This document shows, piece by piece, positions 1 to 14,900 of a stretch of 64,000 nucleotides of DNA (positions are counted from its first letter, which is position 1; every line of letters begins with the position of its first letter). The notes beneath the pieces are model-generated. The model was not told where the DNA came from, made no database searches, and worked only from the letters and a program-made list of their open reading frames with translations. Source of the DNA: Piscicola geometra (lineage: Eukaryota; Annelida; Clitellata; Hirudinida; Piscicolidae); contig OX030965.1 of the NCBI GenBank assembly GCA_943735955.1, positions 3,759,937 through 3,823,936 of the forward strand. The letters are read 5' to 3'. Both the position numbers and the translations under genes were made by a program.

Positions 1-525
1 TTTAAATTTGCCAAAGTCAGTGGCGCAACCAGGGGGGCTGGGGTCTCGCAATTTTTCGAAAATCGAGGAGTTTTTTTTGGTGGTGGGGGGAGGGTAATGA
101 ATTTTTCAATATGCCATAGGGCAATGATATTTTCTCTGGATGGCCATCGGGTCTTTATCTCACGAAACATTTCATATATCAACATAGAACATAGAGATCC
201 CACCAAAATAAAACTAACATGACACAAATTCTGAGAAGAACTAGAGCACCACTAGACCTTAACTACACTCTTAAATCTTTACACTTTTTATATGTAAATT
301 TTTTAAGCCATGACACAGTATATAAAAAACAAATCAGATAGACAAAATAACTCTCGAGCTTTCAGAATTATCCAACCTTCATGGAAAGAATGCAGAAACT
401 GTGTAAAGACAGCTCAAAATCACATCAACACATCAAGTTGACGTGCGTATCAGTCTGATCTTATTGCATGTATCGAACTGCAATAATTCTTTTGAGCAAC
501 AAGCCTTCAGCCCGAGTTGCATTAT

Positions 526-640
526 ATGCTCGATGTTGTTCTGACTCTGCCAGTTACTTCATCAGATGCAGAAAAAGCATTTTCTAAACTTCGGCTTATT
601 AAAACTCACCTTAAGACGACTGTATCTGCTTTTCGTTTGC
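526..640 (+). pseudogene. hAT transposase C-terminal fragment
   Basis: Plus-strand translation from 526 gives a stretch containing LPVTSSDAEKAFSKLRLIKT. This matches the hAT dimerisation region, whose pattern is a small-residue-rich P-x-S-S-x-x-x-E-R/K-x-F-S followed by K/R-L. The reading is cut at 643 by insertion of another transposon, and no upstream catalytic domain is visible in the element. It is therefore a relic only. Confidence 0.6.
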
Positions 641-642
641 AA

Positions 643-1367
643 CAGTGTTATTTTCGTAACAAAAACGACAATTCTGAATAATCGTTTCACGAAAACGAAA
701 ATAAAAACTTAATTTATTTTCAATACGAAACCGAAAATAAAAACTATAATTATTTCCAAAACGAAACTGAAATAAAAACTATAATTATTTTCAAAACGAA
801 AATTAAATAAAATTTCAAAGTATGCCATAATATGGAAATGTATAATTTATGTAAAAAATATATGTCTATGTATAAAAATTATCTTTGGGCTTTATGAAAG
901 TAGCGCCAATTATAAAACGTTATTTTATTACCGCGTCGCTTTGTCAATTAAATTATCACTTATTTTAATCGTAAATTTGTTATTATATTTCAAATTTTTT
1001 ATTACTCAATAATATACGTACTCAATTCTTATAATATTTCAATTGACTGTTAATTTTTAAAACTCATTTTTTGTTAATATACAGTTCTACTTTACTGTTT
1101 CATTTTATGATCAATTAATTTTGTTAGATATAAAAAATAGTGTTCAAAGTTGTAAATTAATATATTTTCAAAACTAAAATGAAAACAAAAACTTTAATTA
1201 TTTTCAAAACTGAAACGAAAATAAAAACATTAATTATTTTCAAAACGAAAACGAAAATAAAAACTTTAATTATTTTCAAAACTAAAACGAAAATAAAAAC
1301 TATAATTAATTCCAAAACGAAACTGAAATAAAAACTAAAATTATTTTATGAAACGAAAATAACACTG
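643..1367. mobile_element. Nested non-autonomous hAT-like element (MITE-like, 725 bp)
   Basis: The terminal inverted repeats are CAGTGTTATTTTCGT at 643-657 and ACGAAAATAACACTG at 1353-1367. They are flanked by the identical octamer GTTTGCAA (635-642 and 1368-1375). Subterminal regions carry repeated blocks related to CGAAAATAAAAACTTTAATT (about 690-810 and 1160-1350). There is no coding capacity. It lies inside the larger hAT element and splits that element's transposase relic, so it inserted later. Confidence 0.85.
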
Positions 1368-2784
1368 GTTTGCAAAGCTTGTTTGAGAATATCTGCTACC
1401 AAAACAGCTACTGCACTTCTTTCAGTAAATGAAATGGTGAAAATATTTTCACAAACTGATCGAAAAATTATTTTGTAACTGAGAACACATCAAAATTTAG
1501 TTGAAACTAAATATTTGAAACAAAATTATAGACTGTTTAGGATCTCATATCAAACTTATTTTTTTACTTTTTACCTTAGTTTAAAAAATGATGACGTAAC
1601 TTTAAGAATACTATGCAACTTAGTTTGTAGTTTTTCTTTTGTATCATTAATAAACTATCTAAATTCTTTATCAATTATAATTGGTAGTTTTTATTTAGGC
1701 CATTGACCGCCGCTAACCGAGAAAAAAAGTAACATGAATTTTACATTTAGACTTGCATTATATGGTTATAAGAATAACTCAAGCAAAAGTTAAAACAATT
1801 ATTTCATAAGTTTTAATGGGGCAAAATGTTGCGAAAACGCAACGTGAGCTGGAAGTGTGACATACTTATGTACAGTAAGAAATCATAAATAAATTGATCC
1901 AAACCACATTTATTAAACATAAATAAATTTCAATTGCAAATAGTTCGATAAAATTCAGACTTCTAATTATTTTATTTGTTTTAATATTAATAATAATTAT
2001 TTTAATTACAACAAAGCAAATTATTTAACGTGAATTACAACAGCACGCATAAAACGTCGTGCTGTTTCAAAGACGACACTGACGACGAATGTTATCTTTA
2101 TTTTAATTTTATATTCAACCTATGAGAGGTTAAAAAATTATATTCTTTTCAATAAAAGCTTCAAGTGTGAAGCATTTGCGGTTTGGAATTTTTTATCGAA
2201 TAATAAAACTCAACATTCATCTACAAAATTCAACTTTTAATTATAATTTTATAAATTTCATAATACATTAACATTAAAATAATAATTTCATTATTATTAT
2301 AATGACTAGACTTTAAAAAATCATATGAATCATATTATGTCAAAGTTGAGAAAACGCACCATTGATTTTTAAAAGCATTGTAAACGTTTTAAAAGTTATT
2401 TTGAATATTTAAAAAATTAATTCAAGTATTTACTATTTTTTCACACTGAAATTAAGACTAAATTTGTATAAATATACTAAAAATCGAACGAAAAAATTGA
2501 ACAATTACACTGGAAAACACAAAATTTGCTGTCAAAGGTTTTTTGATGGATTTAGTATAATTTTATAGTGCTGAATCCAAAATGATATTCTCTTTGTTCA
2601 ATAAGGTCAACTTTTTATCCATGGTCACGTGACCGTTTTCTTTATTTTCCATGTATAAAGAATACTTAATGTTGTTTTTTAGCAATTGTTTATATTTCTA
2701 AAATTCAAAGAAGTTATTTTTATTTAGTTATTATAAGTTTATTTGAATTTTAAGTCAATATATTCTTTATATTTAGTAGATAAA

Positions 2785-3483
2785 ATGAAAAAAGCTAGAA
2801 GGCATTGCCAAAACAACCCAGACGTTTTTTGTTATATATGCGGTGAGTATACTCTACTTTCTAACAGAAATCCCGCGTCTAATTTCATGAAGATGGCTTA
2901 CCACAGCTATTTTAAATTTAAGCTTGTTGACCAAGATAAAAATTGGGCTCCTCACATGGTGTGCAAGACATGCACAGAGAATCTGCGTCGTTGGACCAAA
3001 GGCAAGATGAGTAGCTTAAAGTTTGGTATTCCTATGGTTTGGAGGGAACCATAAATCCACGCTAATGACTGTTATTTTTGTGCTGTTGATGTAAAAGGAA
3101 TTAATAAAAATAACAGAAATATTCTTGAATATCCTGATCTGGAATCAGCACGTCGTCCAGTTGCTCATTGCAACGAAATTCCTGTACTTGTTCCCACTGA
3201 ACTAGACATTGAAAGTGATGAAAATTCATCTGTTGAAGAGAAAGAAGATGATGATGACGTATTAGTTAATGATTTAGTTCGTGATCTCAACTTATCTAAA
3301 CCAGCTGCTGAACTTTCAGCATCGAGACTGAAAGATAAAAATATTCTTTGTGACGATGTTCGAATTACTTTTTTTCGAAACAGACATCAAGAATACCTTT
3401 ATTTTTTTTTCTGGACACTGAAAAGAGATGTGTCTTCAAATGAGCACTCTAGAAGTTGCAAAAAAAGAAAATGTATGCCTTGA
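2785..3483 (+). pseudogene. Cys-rich, multi-copy-family protein gene with one in-frame stop
   Basis: A single frame of 232 codons from ATG 2785 to TGA 3481-3483 is interrupted once by TAA at 3052-3054. It has two paired-cysteine regions: CYICG with CKTC (about residues 16-64) and, after the stop, NDCYFC. Further on are an acidic stretch and a segment with LVRDLNLSKPAAELSASRL followed by FFRNRHQ. From memory this order (CYICG, W-A-P-H, C-C, P-M-V-W-R-E, DCYFC, Y-P-x-L-x-S-A-x-R-P, LVRDL-LSK, RxRHQ) matches an abundant uncharacterised family in arthropods and Hydra. No function is assigned to that family. It lies inside a hAT transposon and may have been carried by it or inserted into it. One stop in otherwise open sequence suggests recent decay or an assembly error. 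Confidence 0.65.
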
Positions 3484-4147
3484 TTGTTTAATAAAAAACT
3501 TGAAATTCTTTTTTATGTTATTTTTTACGTATACTTACCATTTAAAAAACTAATGAATTTTAAGTTTTAAATATGTTAAATTTATGTTGTATAAGAGATA
3601 ATTTTTTTCAAAAAAACAGACTCTAAAAAAATAGTAATATAAAAATATGAAAAAACCGCAACAATGTCAAAAATTTCATTGAAAATTTCAATTTTTTAAA
3701 ATTAAAATAGCTTGAAAACTTGACCTGATACAGAAAAACTGTAATCATTTTTGAAATCAGCATCTAAAATTCTGTATAAATCAGTTAAAAAAAGTTCAGA
3801 CAGCAGAAATTTTTTTGTTTTTTGTTGCCTTGTGTTATCTAAGCGAAGAAAGATTGTTTTGAGAAATTTTAAATGTGAAAAGGATAGAAAAGACTATAAA
3901 TAATAAATTTAAAAAGTTGAAATTTAACTTATCAAATTTAAATTTAAAATTTATTGTACAAAATATGTGAAAAAACTCGGTAGTAAAACAGCAAGAAAAT
4001 ATAAAAATTGATGTTGTAAAACGCAACAGCTGCGGTAAATGGATTAAACAATTAATTTTTTGGACTAAAGTTGAGCCCCCCCAGCATTTTTTGCTGGTTG
4101 CGCCCCTGGCCAAAGTTATAAACAAATATACATTGGGAGATTTTTTT

Positions 4148-4192
4148 TGGCCCACGGTGTATATTTAGAATCTAAATATACACTGTGGGCCA
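4148..4192. repeat. 22-bp-arm near-perfect palindrome
   Basis: The arms 4148-4169 and 4171-4192 are reverse complements with one mismatch around a single-base centre. They begin TGGCCCACGGTGTATATTTA. The palindrome sits between two hAT elements, in sequence probably belonging to the older decayed hAT. It would extrude as a cruciform and may be a MITE fragment. Confidence 0.75.
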
Positions 4193-4230
4193 TTTAGATA
4201 ACATAAAATACTTTCTCTGTCTGTCCTCTT

Positions 4231-5746
4231 TAGAGGTCGGACCGGGTACCCGATCTGACCGGGTACCCGCGGGACTCCCGCGAGAACGGGAAAGAAAATT
4301 AATTTCGGGACGGGAAAAGTCGGGAACCGGGAATAGGTTTTCGGGACGGAAACGGGAACGGGAATCAACATTCAATTCGGGAACGGGAAAAGACAGGAAC
4401 GGGAATCAACTTTTAAATCGGGAACGGGAAAAACGGGAATAACAGTTATTGGGATTGGATTCTTTAACAATGATTTTTCAGCAAACTTCTAAGTGTGGAA
4501 ATCTTTATTTCATCGATATTCCGTACTTAAAATAAGTATTAAATGCAATAGAAATGTATAACGAAGCCACCATTGCCAATGTCGAAATCTCCAACACTAC
4601 ATTTGAAGTTGTTATGATGAGTCAAAAGATTGGGGAGATTAGAACAAATGGGTGATGATGAAAACTTTTCAGATGAAATCAAAATGGTCAGTTATATAAT
4701 TTTAACTTTATAAATTAATACTTTGAATTTGAATGATTATTTTCCAAATGATTGCTCAGTTGGTCATTCCGACAAAAGAAAAGATGCCATTGATCTTATT
4801 CATATGACAGCATGTCTGTTGCATCCCCAGTATGAAAGAATAATAGGAAAAAAGTTTGGGATAGAAAAGAAATAAATACCAAGACTTTCATTAGAGAAAA
4901 TGTAATTCTATTTTGTACAGCCAGACCAAGCTGCAGTGCCGTTGAGAAAAAATGATGGTATTTAGACCTATTATGTTCGTTTTTATAACGTAAAAATTTT
5001 AATAAAATTATTATACAATCAACTTATACGAATGATTTTATATTTGCAGTTGTGGAGAAATAAAAATGTTGTCAAAAAACATATTTCTAACATTATTGAA
5101 GAATTAATAATAATAAACGAAGAAAAAAATTCAGAAGAGGATGAATTGTAAAAATATTCACAATAACGTCCCAAAAAAATTGGAAATTATAAAGATGTTT
5201 TATTTTATGGGAATAAAATGATAATTTTAAAATACTACAAGAAGTAGCCAACATTTTGTTTAGTATATCTGCAAGTTATATTCGCTGTAAACGGAATTTT
5301 TCAATATGTGGTCGTTTAACTTCAGACCCAAAATCATCTCATTTGAAAGTTGAAACTCTTAACGTTTTAACCCGTGTGAAAAGCAATAAAGACTTGATTG
5401 AATTACTCAAAAACAATGACTGACTTCAATACTTTCATTTCAATAAATATTTGAAATTTAAATCGTGTTTTTTTATTTTATTAAAGAAATATTCTCTGAC
5501 TTTCAAATAATGAATAGTAAGAAATGTTAGAACTAGCAAGTTTGGGACCAGTGAAAACGGCAGCGAAAATGAATAAAAAAACAAAAAGCTTTCGGGAACG
5601 GGTCGGGACGGGAAAAAAAATTTCCGGAACGGGACGGGAATCAAAATTCTGATGTCCCATCGGGAACGGGACGGGTCGGGAAAAAACATTTCGGGAACGG
5701 GACGGGACGGGAACGGGAATGAAAAATCGTCCATGTCCGACCTCCA
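4231..5746 (+). mobile_element. hAT element with CGGGAACGGGA subterminal arrays and perfect TSD
   Basis: The ends are TAGAGGTCGGAC (4231-4242) and GTCCGACCTCCA (5735-5746). They are inverted with one mismatch and flanked on both sides by GTCCTCTT (4223-4230 and 5747-5754). Both subterminal regions are packed with variants of CGGGAACGGGA and GGGTACCCG (about 4240-4440 and 5578-5720), far more GC-rich than the surroundings. The interior is AT-rich and holds a transposase C-terminal relic. The element is inserted at the 3' edge of an older hAT pseudogene on the minus strand. Confidence 0.88.
5232..5423 (+). pseudogene. hAT transposase C-terminal relic
   Basis: The plus-strand frame ending at TGA 5421-5423 reads ILFSISASYIRCKRNFSICG, then GRLTSDPKSSHLKVETLNVL. 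This corresponds to the hAT dimerisation motif (L-x-I-x-A-S-x-x-x-x-E-R-x-F-S-x-x-G-R). The preceding part (4440-5230) contains only short scraps of open frame, so the transposase is not functional. Confidence 0.6.
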
Positions 5747-5754
5747 GTCCTCTT

Positions 5755-7289
5755 GCCCTCTCCCCACAGCTCGTTTACTCCAATTTCCAAATAGACCCCT
5801 TCGAATGTTTGACCGACTAGCAAATTCTTCTGCTAGCCTTTTCAAATCCAGACTTTCAAGTATATCCTGATGTGCATGACAAACGGCCAGTGAATTCAAG
5901 CGAGGCTGTGTCATAGGTGCACGCAACCAAGTCTTAAGACGCCGCAAAGCCCTAAAAGATCTTTGTGCAGTACATGACGTTGTTGGACACACAAGCATCA
6001 ACCTCATCAATCTTTCAACCTAAGGAAACAGATATCTGGCTTCCGTGATCATAGCTTGAATTATTTTTTGCGTTTTTCCTAAATTTCTGTATTCATTCTG
6101 GTCTTTAAACATAGCTAACTGTGAACAAAGACCAGTTTTATTTAACTCACGATACTGCTTGCAAATATCATGATTCACTTCACCAGTTAGCAACATTGTC
6201 TCCAGCTGCAATTAAGAACGCAAACCAGGAGAACCTCGATTGAACCTTTCTGTGAGTTGCATGATTGCAATGTCTATGACAGCATAATATGCTGCTCGAT
6301 AATGTTCCTTTGGTGTTGTTGCTACATAAGCTGGGCCCAGCCCACAATACTTTTGTAGCGGCTTTCGCACCCGAGGTACAGCAATCGGCTCGAGATAAAA
6401 TGCCAAAACCATACTGTTGACATCTCTGAAAATGGCGTTAAACTGTTCATCTGATCGTAGGCGACGCAGTTCTTACACAAATGAATCAGTCGCTGCAACC
6501 ATTCCACTGACCTTGGCACTTGCTGATTGCAACGACTTGTTTAACTGTTCCAGAAGTGAAAACACCAAAACAACTCTTTGAGGGCCAGTGCAGTAGTGCT
6601 CTGTTGAAAAAAGGCCTCGAGCCTTTCAGCTGTTTCATCGGCAGTACCAATGGAAGTAAATGATTCTAAGCTAACAAGTACCACTTAATAATGTTCAAGA
6701 CACTGTAAAAACTTGTAGGACAAAGAAGTTTTATACTATACTTTTTATTCAGTGACTCATCAGGATAGTCAATTATAAGAGACACTAAAGCATCACTAAA
6801 CTGCTTCTTGACTTTCCCTGAACAATTGTAAAAAGCACCTAACTCTTGGACAAACTGAAGTGAATTGCTCACAAAGGGATTCGCGGCAGCTGTGTGCTGG
6901 GCAACAAGATTTGCACAGTGTGCAGAACAGTGGAAAAACAATGCAAGCGGATGCTCACTGCTGATAATATCCTGACAACCCTTATATCGGTCGTTCATGC
7001 TAGCAGCGCCGTCATAAGTCTGAGCTCTTAGTTTTTCTATAGGCAGCCAAATTCTGATCAAAACATATTTTAATACAGCAGATAATGTTTGTCTGGTCGT
7101 GTCTAGTGGGCTGAATAAACCAATAAACTGTTCATTAACATTCAGAGCTTCCTCAAAAAAACGAATGCATATCCATTGCATACCCATTACAGTCTTTGTG
7201 CCGTCAACCATAACACCAAAATGGCTTGATTCGGCATTAACAGTGCACACTGTGTTTCTAACGATAGAATAAGCTAAAAGCATCAGCAT
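5755..7289 (-). pseudogene. ZMYM1-type hAT transposase pseudogene
   Basis: Reading the minus strand from 7289, the first block (7289-6666) contains FGVMVDGTKT, LRAQTYDGAASMNDRYKGCQ and FHCSAHCANLVAQ. These are the catalytic-domain signatures of the ZMYM1/52-kDa-repressor-like hAT group: an aspartate in VDGT, the YDGA motif and CxxHxxNL. Further blocks (6519-6020) are in shifting frames. The last (6010-5760) contains TSCTAQRSFRALRRLKTWLR and LAEEFASRSNIRRGLFG, the C-terminal dimerisation region. Several frameshifts and stops break it. The copy ends abruptly at the insertion point of the 4231-5746 element, and its terminus may lie left of the window. Confidence 0.75.
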
Positions 7290-7624
7290 TTATTTTGACA
7301 GTTATGCGATATGAAACTTGTAGTTTGATTTAACCAAAACTTTAGTTAATGTTCAAAGCCTTTTGAAATTCATTAACTTTGGTTCATCTAAAAAATTGAA
7401 AGGGTCGATATTGAAGTGGACCTCAGAATCCCCCGATGAATATCGCCCATGCAAAATAAGTAGCACAATATGAATGATTTTTTTATAAAAATGTAAATCT
7501 GTCTGCTTGCAAAAAGTGAACCGATATTTTCTGAAAATCATTCTGAAAGTCTGCTTGCGAAAATTGAAAAATCAGAAATTTAATTTTTATAAATATAATT
7601 TATTAATTTAAATTTATAAATATA

Positions 7625-8279
7625 AAAAAAAGAATAGGTGGATGAGTATTTGAGTAAGCAAAAAATAATTTTGCTTCAAGCAGCTATCACTATAACTACG
7701 CCTACCCAAAATATATTACTGAATAAAAATTCTGTTTCATGCTATGGTTGACTATTATGCTTGTATTAAGATAGGAGTTGAGAAATTATTGCATTTGAAA
7801 AACTGAGGGGGGTCCATGTTAAGATGGACCCCAGGACCCCCCTAGCATCGCTGCCCATACATACTCACAATGTTTTACTGTATTAGCATTTTTTATCCCA
7901 TGGTTGACGATTAGGCTCGTATCAAAATGAGTTGAGAAATGTGTATTTTTAAGAGTGAGGGGGTCGTTGTAAACATGGACCCCAGGACCCCATAGCCTAC
8001 GCCATAGTGATAAAAAAAGTAGGCGAAGGAGTATTTAAGTAAGCAAAGAATATTTTTGTTATAGACAGCTATCACTATAACTACACATACTCACAATGTA
8101 TCAATGTATAAACATTTACTTTTATGCCATGGTTGACGATTATGCTCATATCCAAATAGAAATTTTTGAATACAAAATCGAAAAAAAGTGGGGGGATCCC
8201 TATTAAGGTGAACCCCCCAATAGAAAAAAGTGGGGGGGGTCCTGGGGTCAGGACCCCCCCCCCCAGGATCACCGCCCAT
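7625..8279. repeat. Degenerate tandem subterminal repeats ending in a hAT-like terminus
   Basis: About three diverged copies (near 7625-7860, 7860-8010 and 8010-8279) share the features AGCTATCACTATAACTAC, ATGGTTGAC and a GGACCCCAGGACCCC-type GC-rich block. A related GC-rich block occurs at about 7420-7450. On the minus strand the outer edge reads CATGGGCGGTGATCCTGGG, like a hAT terminus. This is therefore probably the 5' end of the older minus-strand hAT relic. No matching duplicate flank was found, so the boundary is inferred. Confidence 0.5.
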
Positions 8280-8671
8280 GGTAGTAGTAGTACTAGTATT
8301 AGAAAATAAACGTGACGCTAGAAAATTAGTTATGCACAATCTTGTCATAAATGCGTCAAATTTGACACTTATTGATTGGTATGAATAGTTTATTAGGCTG
8401 ATTTCAACGCTATATGATTACGTTAACAATATTTGAACATGTGTTGTCTTGTTCTAAGGCGGTTAGTTAAGTTATTTGTGGGTGTTCTGTAGTGGAAGAT
8501 TTATAAGAAAACTATTGTTCTTTCGAATACAGCGTTTTTACAATCAATATCACAATTATTAGTATTTTTTGTTTAACATAAAAAATAATTCATTAATAAA
8601 TACTTGAAGAATAATGTCAGAATACATATAAAACAAATGAAAAGGATGTGTTTGTAATAGCATTTGCAGTG

Positions 8672-11634
<2,963 letters not shown>

Positions 11635-11652
11635 AAGATGAAAGATGGATAG

Positions 11653-11658
11653 AATAAA
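11653..11658 (+). promoter_or_regulatory. Possible polyadenylation signal, DNAJC27-like gene
   Basis: AATAAA occurs 19 bases after the TGA stop. It is the first such hexamer downstream, but no cleavage site can be verified. Confidence 0.35.
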
Positions 11659-11928
11659 TGGACGGGGGATTGGATGAGAGTTGGGTTCAAGGGTAAATAG
11701 ATACATGCGTGAAGAGAGGGATGAATTGGTTTTATGGATTAACAGATTGGTTTATGAAAAATTATTTTTAAACCAGATTTTTTTAAAATATCAAAATATT
11801 AACGTATCCACAATTTGTTCTGTCATTTTTTAAAAACAAAAACAACGCCCATTCCTGTTTTTCACCTTGTTTCCATAGTTACGTTTGAAGTAAACAAACA
11901 AATCATTGATCAGTTAGCGCGCGTCAAG

Positions 11929-14900
11929 ATGGATAAATGTCTTGTTTGGTACGACGTGCATTCTAACTGTTCTAGCAACAACAACAATAACAACAACAAT
12001 AGTAATCCGTGTTGTAATAGTTACAATGACAACAAAATCAACAATACACGCATCATCAACCACAACAACACACCTCTCAACAACCACAACAACACACATC
12101 TCAACAACTACAACAACACACATCTCAACAACTACAACAACACACAGCTTAACAACAACTACAACAACACACAGCTTAACAACAACTACAACACACAGCT
12201 TAACAACAACTACAACAACACACAGCTTAACAACAACTACAACAACACACACTCCATTCTCAACAAAACTAACGCCAAAAGCTTTACAAACACACAAAAT
12301 ACAATGAATGTACGTAGAAAAGTCTCGTTTGAATTGAACAACAACGAAAACAACAAGCATAATTACAACACCAACAACAACATCATTATCAACACAACAA
12401 ATACCTTGAAACAACAAACACGTAGTTATAACAAGCAATACTCTAGTAGTAGTGTTAATTACACAAAAAACAATAACTACTACAACGATGGTTTTGAAAA
12501 TTACAACGACAACACTTACAACAACAACGACAACAGTTATAGGAACAACGACAACAACAACATAAGGAGCAGGGAGTTGCGTGTGTTGAGAAGGACGAGG
12601 TCACTGAGCGTGATGGCCTTTGCCACGCAGTTGAGGAGCTCGCGTGGTTGGCCATGATGTTTATATTATAATTATACTTGTATTATATTATACTTATACT
12701 TTATATACTTATATTATACTCATATTATACTTATATTATACTTATATTATACTTATATTATACTTATATTATACTTATATTATACTTATATTATACTTAT
12801 ATTATAATTATATTATACTTATATTATAATTATACTCATAATAATGATAATAATTTTCATTATCCTAATATTAAAATTAATTAATTAAAATTAAATTGGA
12901 AGTAGGTAATGACTTTGCGAAAGTTTCAAGTCCCTTCCTTCCACAAAAGCCTATGAGTGTGATGGATGGCAGGGCTGATGATGATCTGGACTATGGTAAA
13001 TAATAATAATAATATTATTATTTTTCTTCTTTCGTTAATTTTATTAGTTTTTGCTTTTTTATATTAATTGGTTTAAAAGAGAATGATTTTATTGATTTAA
13101 AATTTTATAAATTTGATTAGGATTGCTATAAACTGGAAAAATAATATTTATTAAATTTTAAATGATTTAGACTGTAAATTAATTTTTTACATCATTGAAA
13201 TGCATAACCAATGGTTATAAGTTTAAAAAAGCATTGGCACCACAATCTGTATTTGAATAATGCGACTCTCACGTTCTCACTAAGGAGTCCTCGACATTCG
13301 TGACATCATGGATAGTCCACTGACAAAAGATTATAAAGAAGACCGGAAAATGAGAGTCCAAAGATCCTATATAGACCCTATTTATTTGTCGCAAACCAAG
13401 GTTTGTTTAGGTGTGTGTTTGCTTGGAGCGTGTTTTAGTTTGGTTGGTGATGTGCTTGATGGCTTGGCCGTTAATGTGCTTGCTTGAGTTCTCCGATGTT
13501 TAAAACGAATTGGTCATGAATTGGTCATGAATTGATCATGAATTGATCATGAATTGATCATGAATTGATCATGAATTGATCATGAATTGATCATGAATTG
13601 ATCATGAATTGGTCATGAATTGGTCATGAATTGATCATGAATTGATCATAAATTGATCATGAATTTGTCATGAATTGATCATGAATTGATCATGAATTGG
13701 TCATAAATTAATCATGAATTGATCATGAATTGATCATGAATTGGTCATGAATTGATCATGAATTGGTCATGAATTGGTCATGAATTGGTCATGAATTGGT
13801 CATTAATTGATCATGAATCGATCATGAATTGTTCGTGAATTGATCATGTTTATCACACTTGAAAAAACTTTTTTCACAAAATAATTAAAAATAATTCTTG
13901 CTCCCATTGTTAATAAAGTGTTTTATTTTTTCCAAACTCTAAAAGATTAATTCGAAAATTTTCAAATATAAAAAAACTAAAATTAAGAAAATTTTCAAAT
14001 AATAATAAAATAATTGAAAATTCTGTTGACTTTAATGGCAGAGTCCCGTTGTCTCAAACGAGAGGGACAAGGAAAGAGGAAGCCAAAAGACGACCAAATA
14101 CAAAGTTGTGGTCAGCACAGGTAACAGACCGGATGCCGGGACTTCCGCTAAGGTGGCTGGAAGGATTATGACTTAATGGGATGATCTAATGACCTAATTA
14201 AATTTATTTTAATTGGTCTTCAAATTTGAATATCTCATTGAAACTGCGATGCAAATTGAATATATTTTAACTGACCATTGAGTTTAAGTATGTCATCATG
14301 ACTGCTATACGAATATCTCATATAAATTCTCGATTCGAAATCATTAATCCATACTTTCCGAATCAGTTAAAAACAACGGTTTAATCTTACTTCTAACTAA
14401 CTGAAAGTATTCCTTAAACATTCTTTTCCATTATTAACCCATTAACGCATACTGTCCTTTTTTAAGGACAGCAATAAAAAGTTTTTTTTATAATAGTTAT
14501 CTTGATTATATTTATTATCTTTGCAACTAATCCTGTTCTATATAAACTGAAGTCTTTGTTTAAAAAAATTTTGGTGATTTGAAATTGATAGATTGTTTCG
14601 ATATTCTGATTTTTCGAGGCGATAACTAAATTTTTTGTGTTTTTGTCATGGCTCATGAAAAAAAATTATTTATAATTTTATTTAATGTCTACCATTCATA
14701 ATTTATAACATTATTTTATTGTTATTCATTCTTATATCTTATTTTAAAATAAATTTCATTTTACATGTAATATTATTTCCAAAAACTGTGTTTTATTGAG
14801 TGTCCTTTTTTAAGGACGCTATGCAGTAATACTGATGGTAAAAACAATTATTTTCAGATTCGCTCTTCATGAAGTCATTAGTATTTTGGAAGATGACAAT

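Larger units (their letters stand above)
18..4108. mobile_element. hAT-superfamily DNA transposon with perfect 8-bp TSD
   Basis: The left end reads CAGTGGCGCAACCAG (18-32). The right end is its reverse complement with one mismatch (CAGGGGCGCAACCAG, ending at 4108). Both ends are flanked by the identical octamer GCCAAAGT (10-17 and 4109-4116), the target-site duplication size of hAT elements. Inside are a fragment of a hAT C-terminal dimerisation domain (about 526-640), a smaller nested element (643-1367) and a decayed zinc-finger-like gene (2785-3483). The remainder (about 1376-2780 and 3484-4050) is AT-rich with no convincing coding sequence. No complete transposase remains, so the copy is non-autonomous. 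Ends and duplication are seen directly; the superfamily call follows from them. Confidence 0.88.

Noticed and set aside
4165..4442. Frames rich in Arg, Gly and Pro on both strands
   Set aside because: They come from the CGGGAACGGGA subterminal array of a hAT element.
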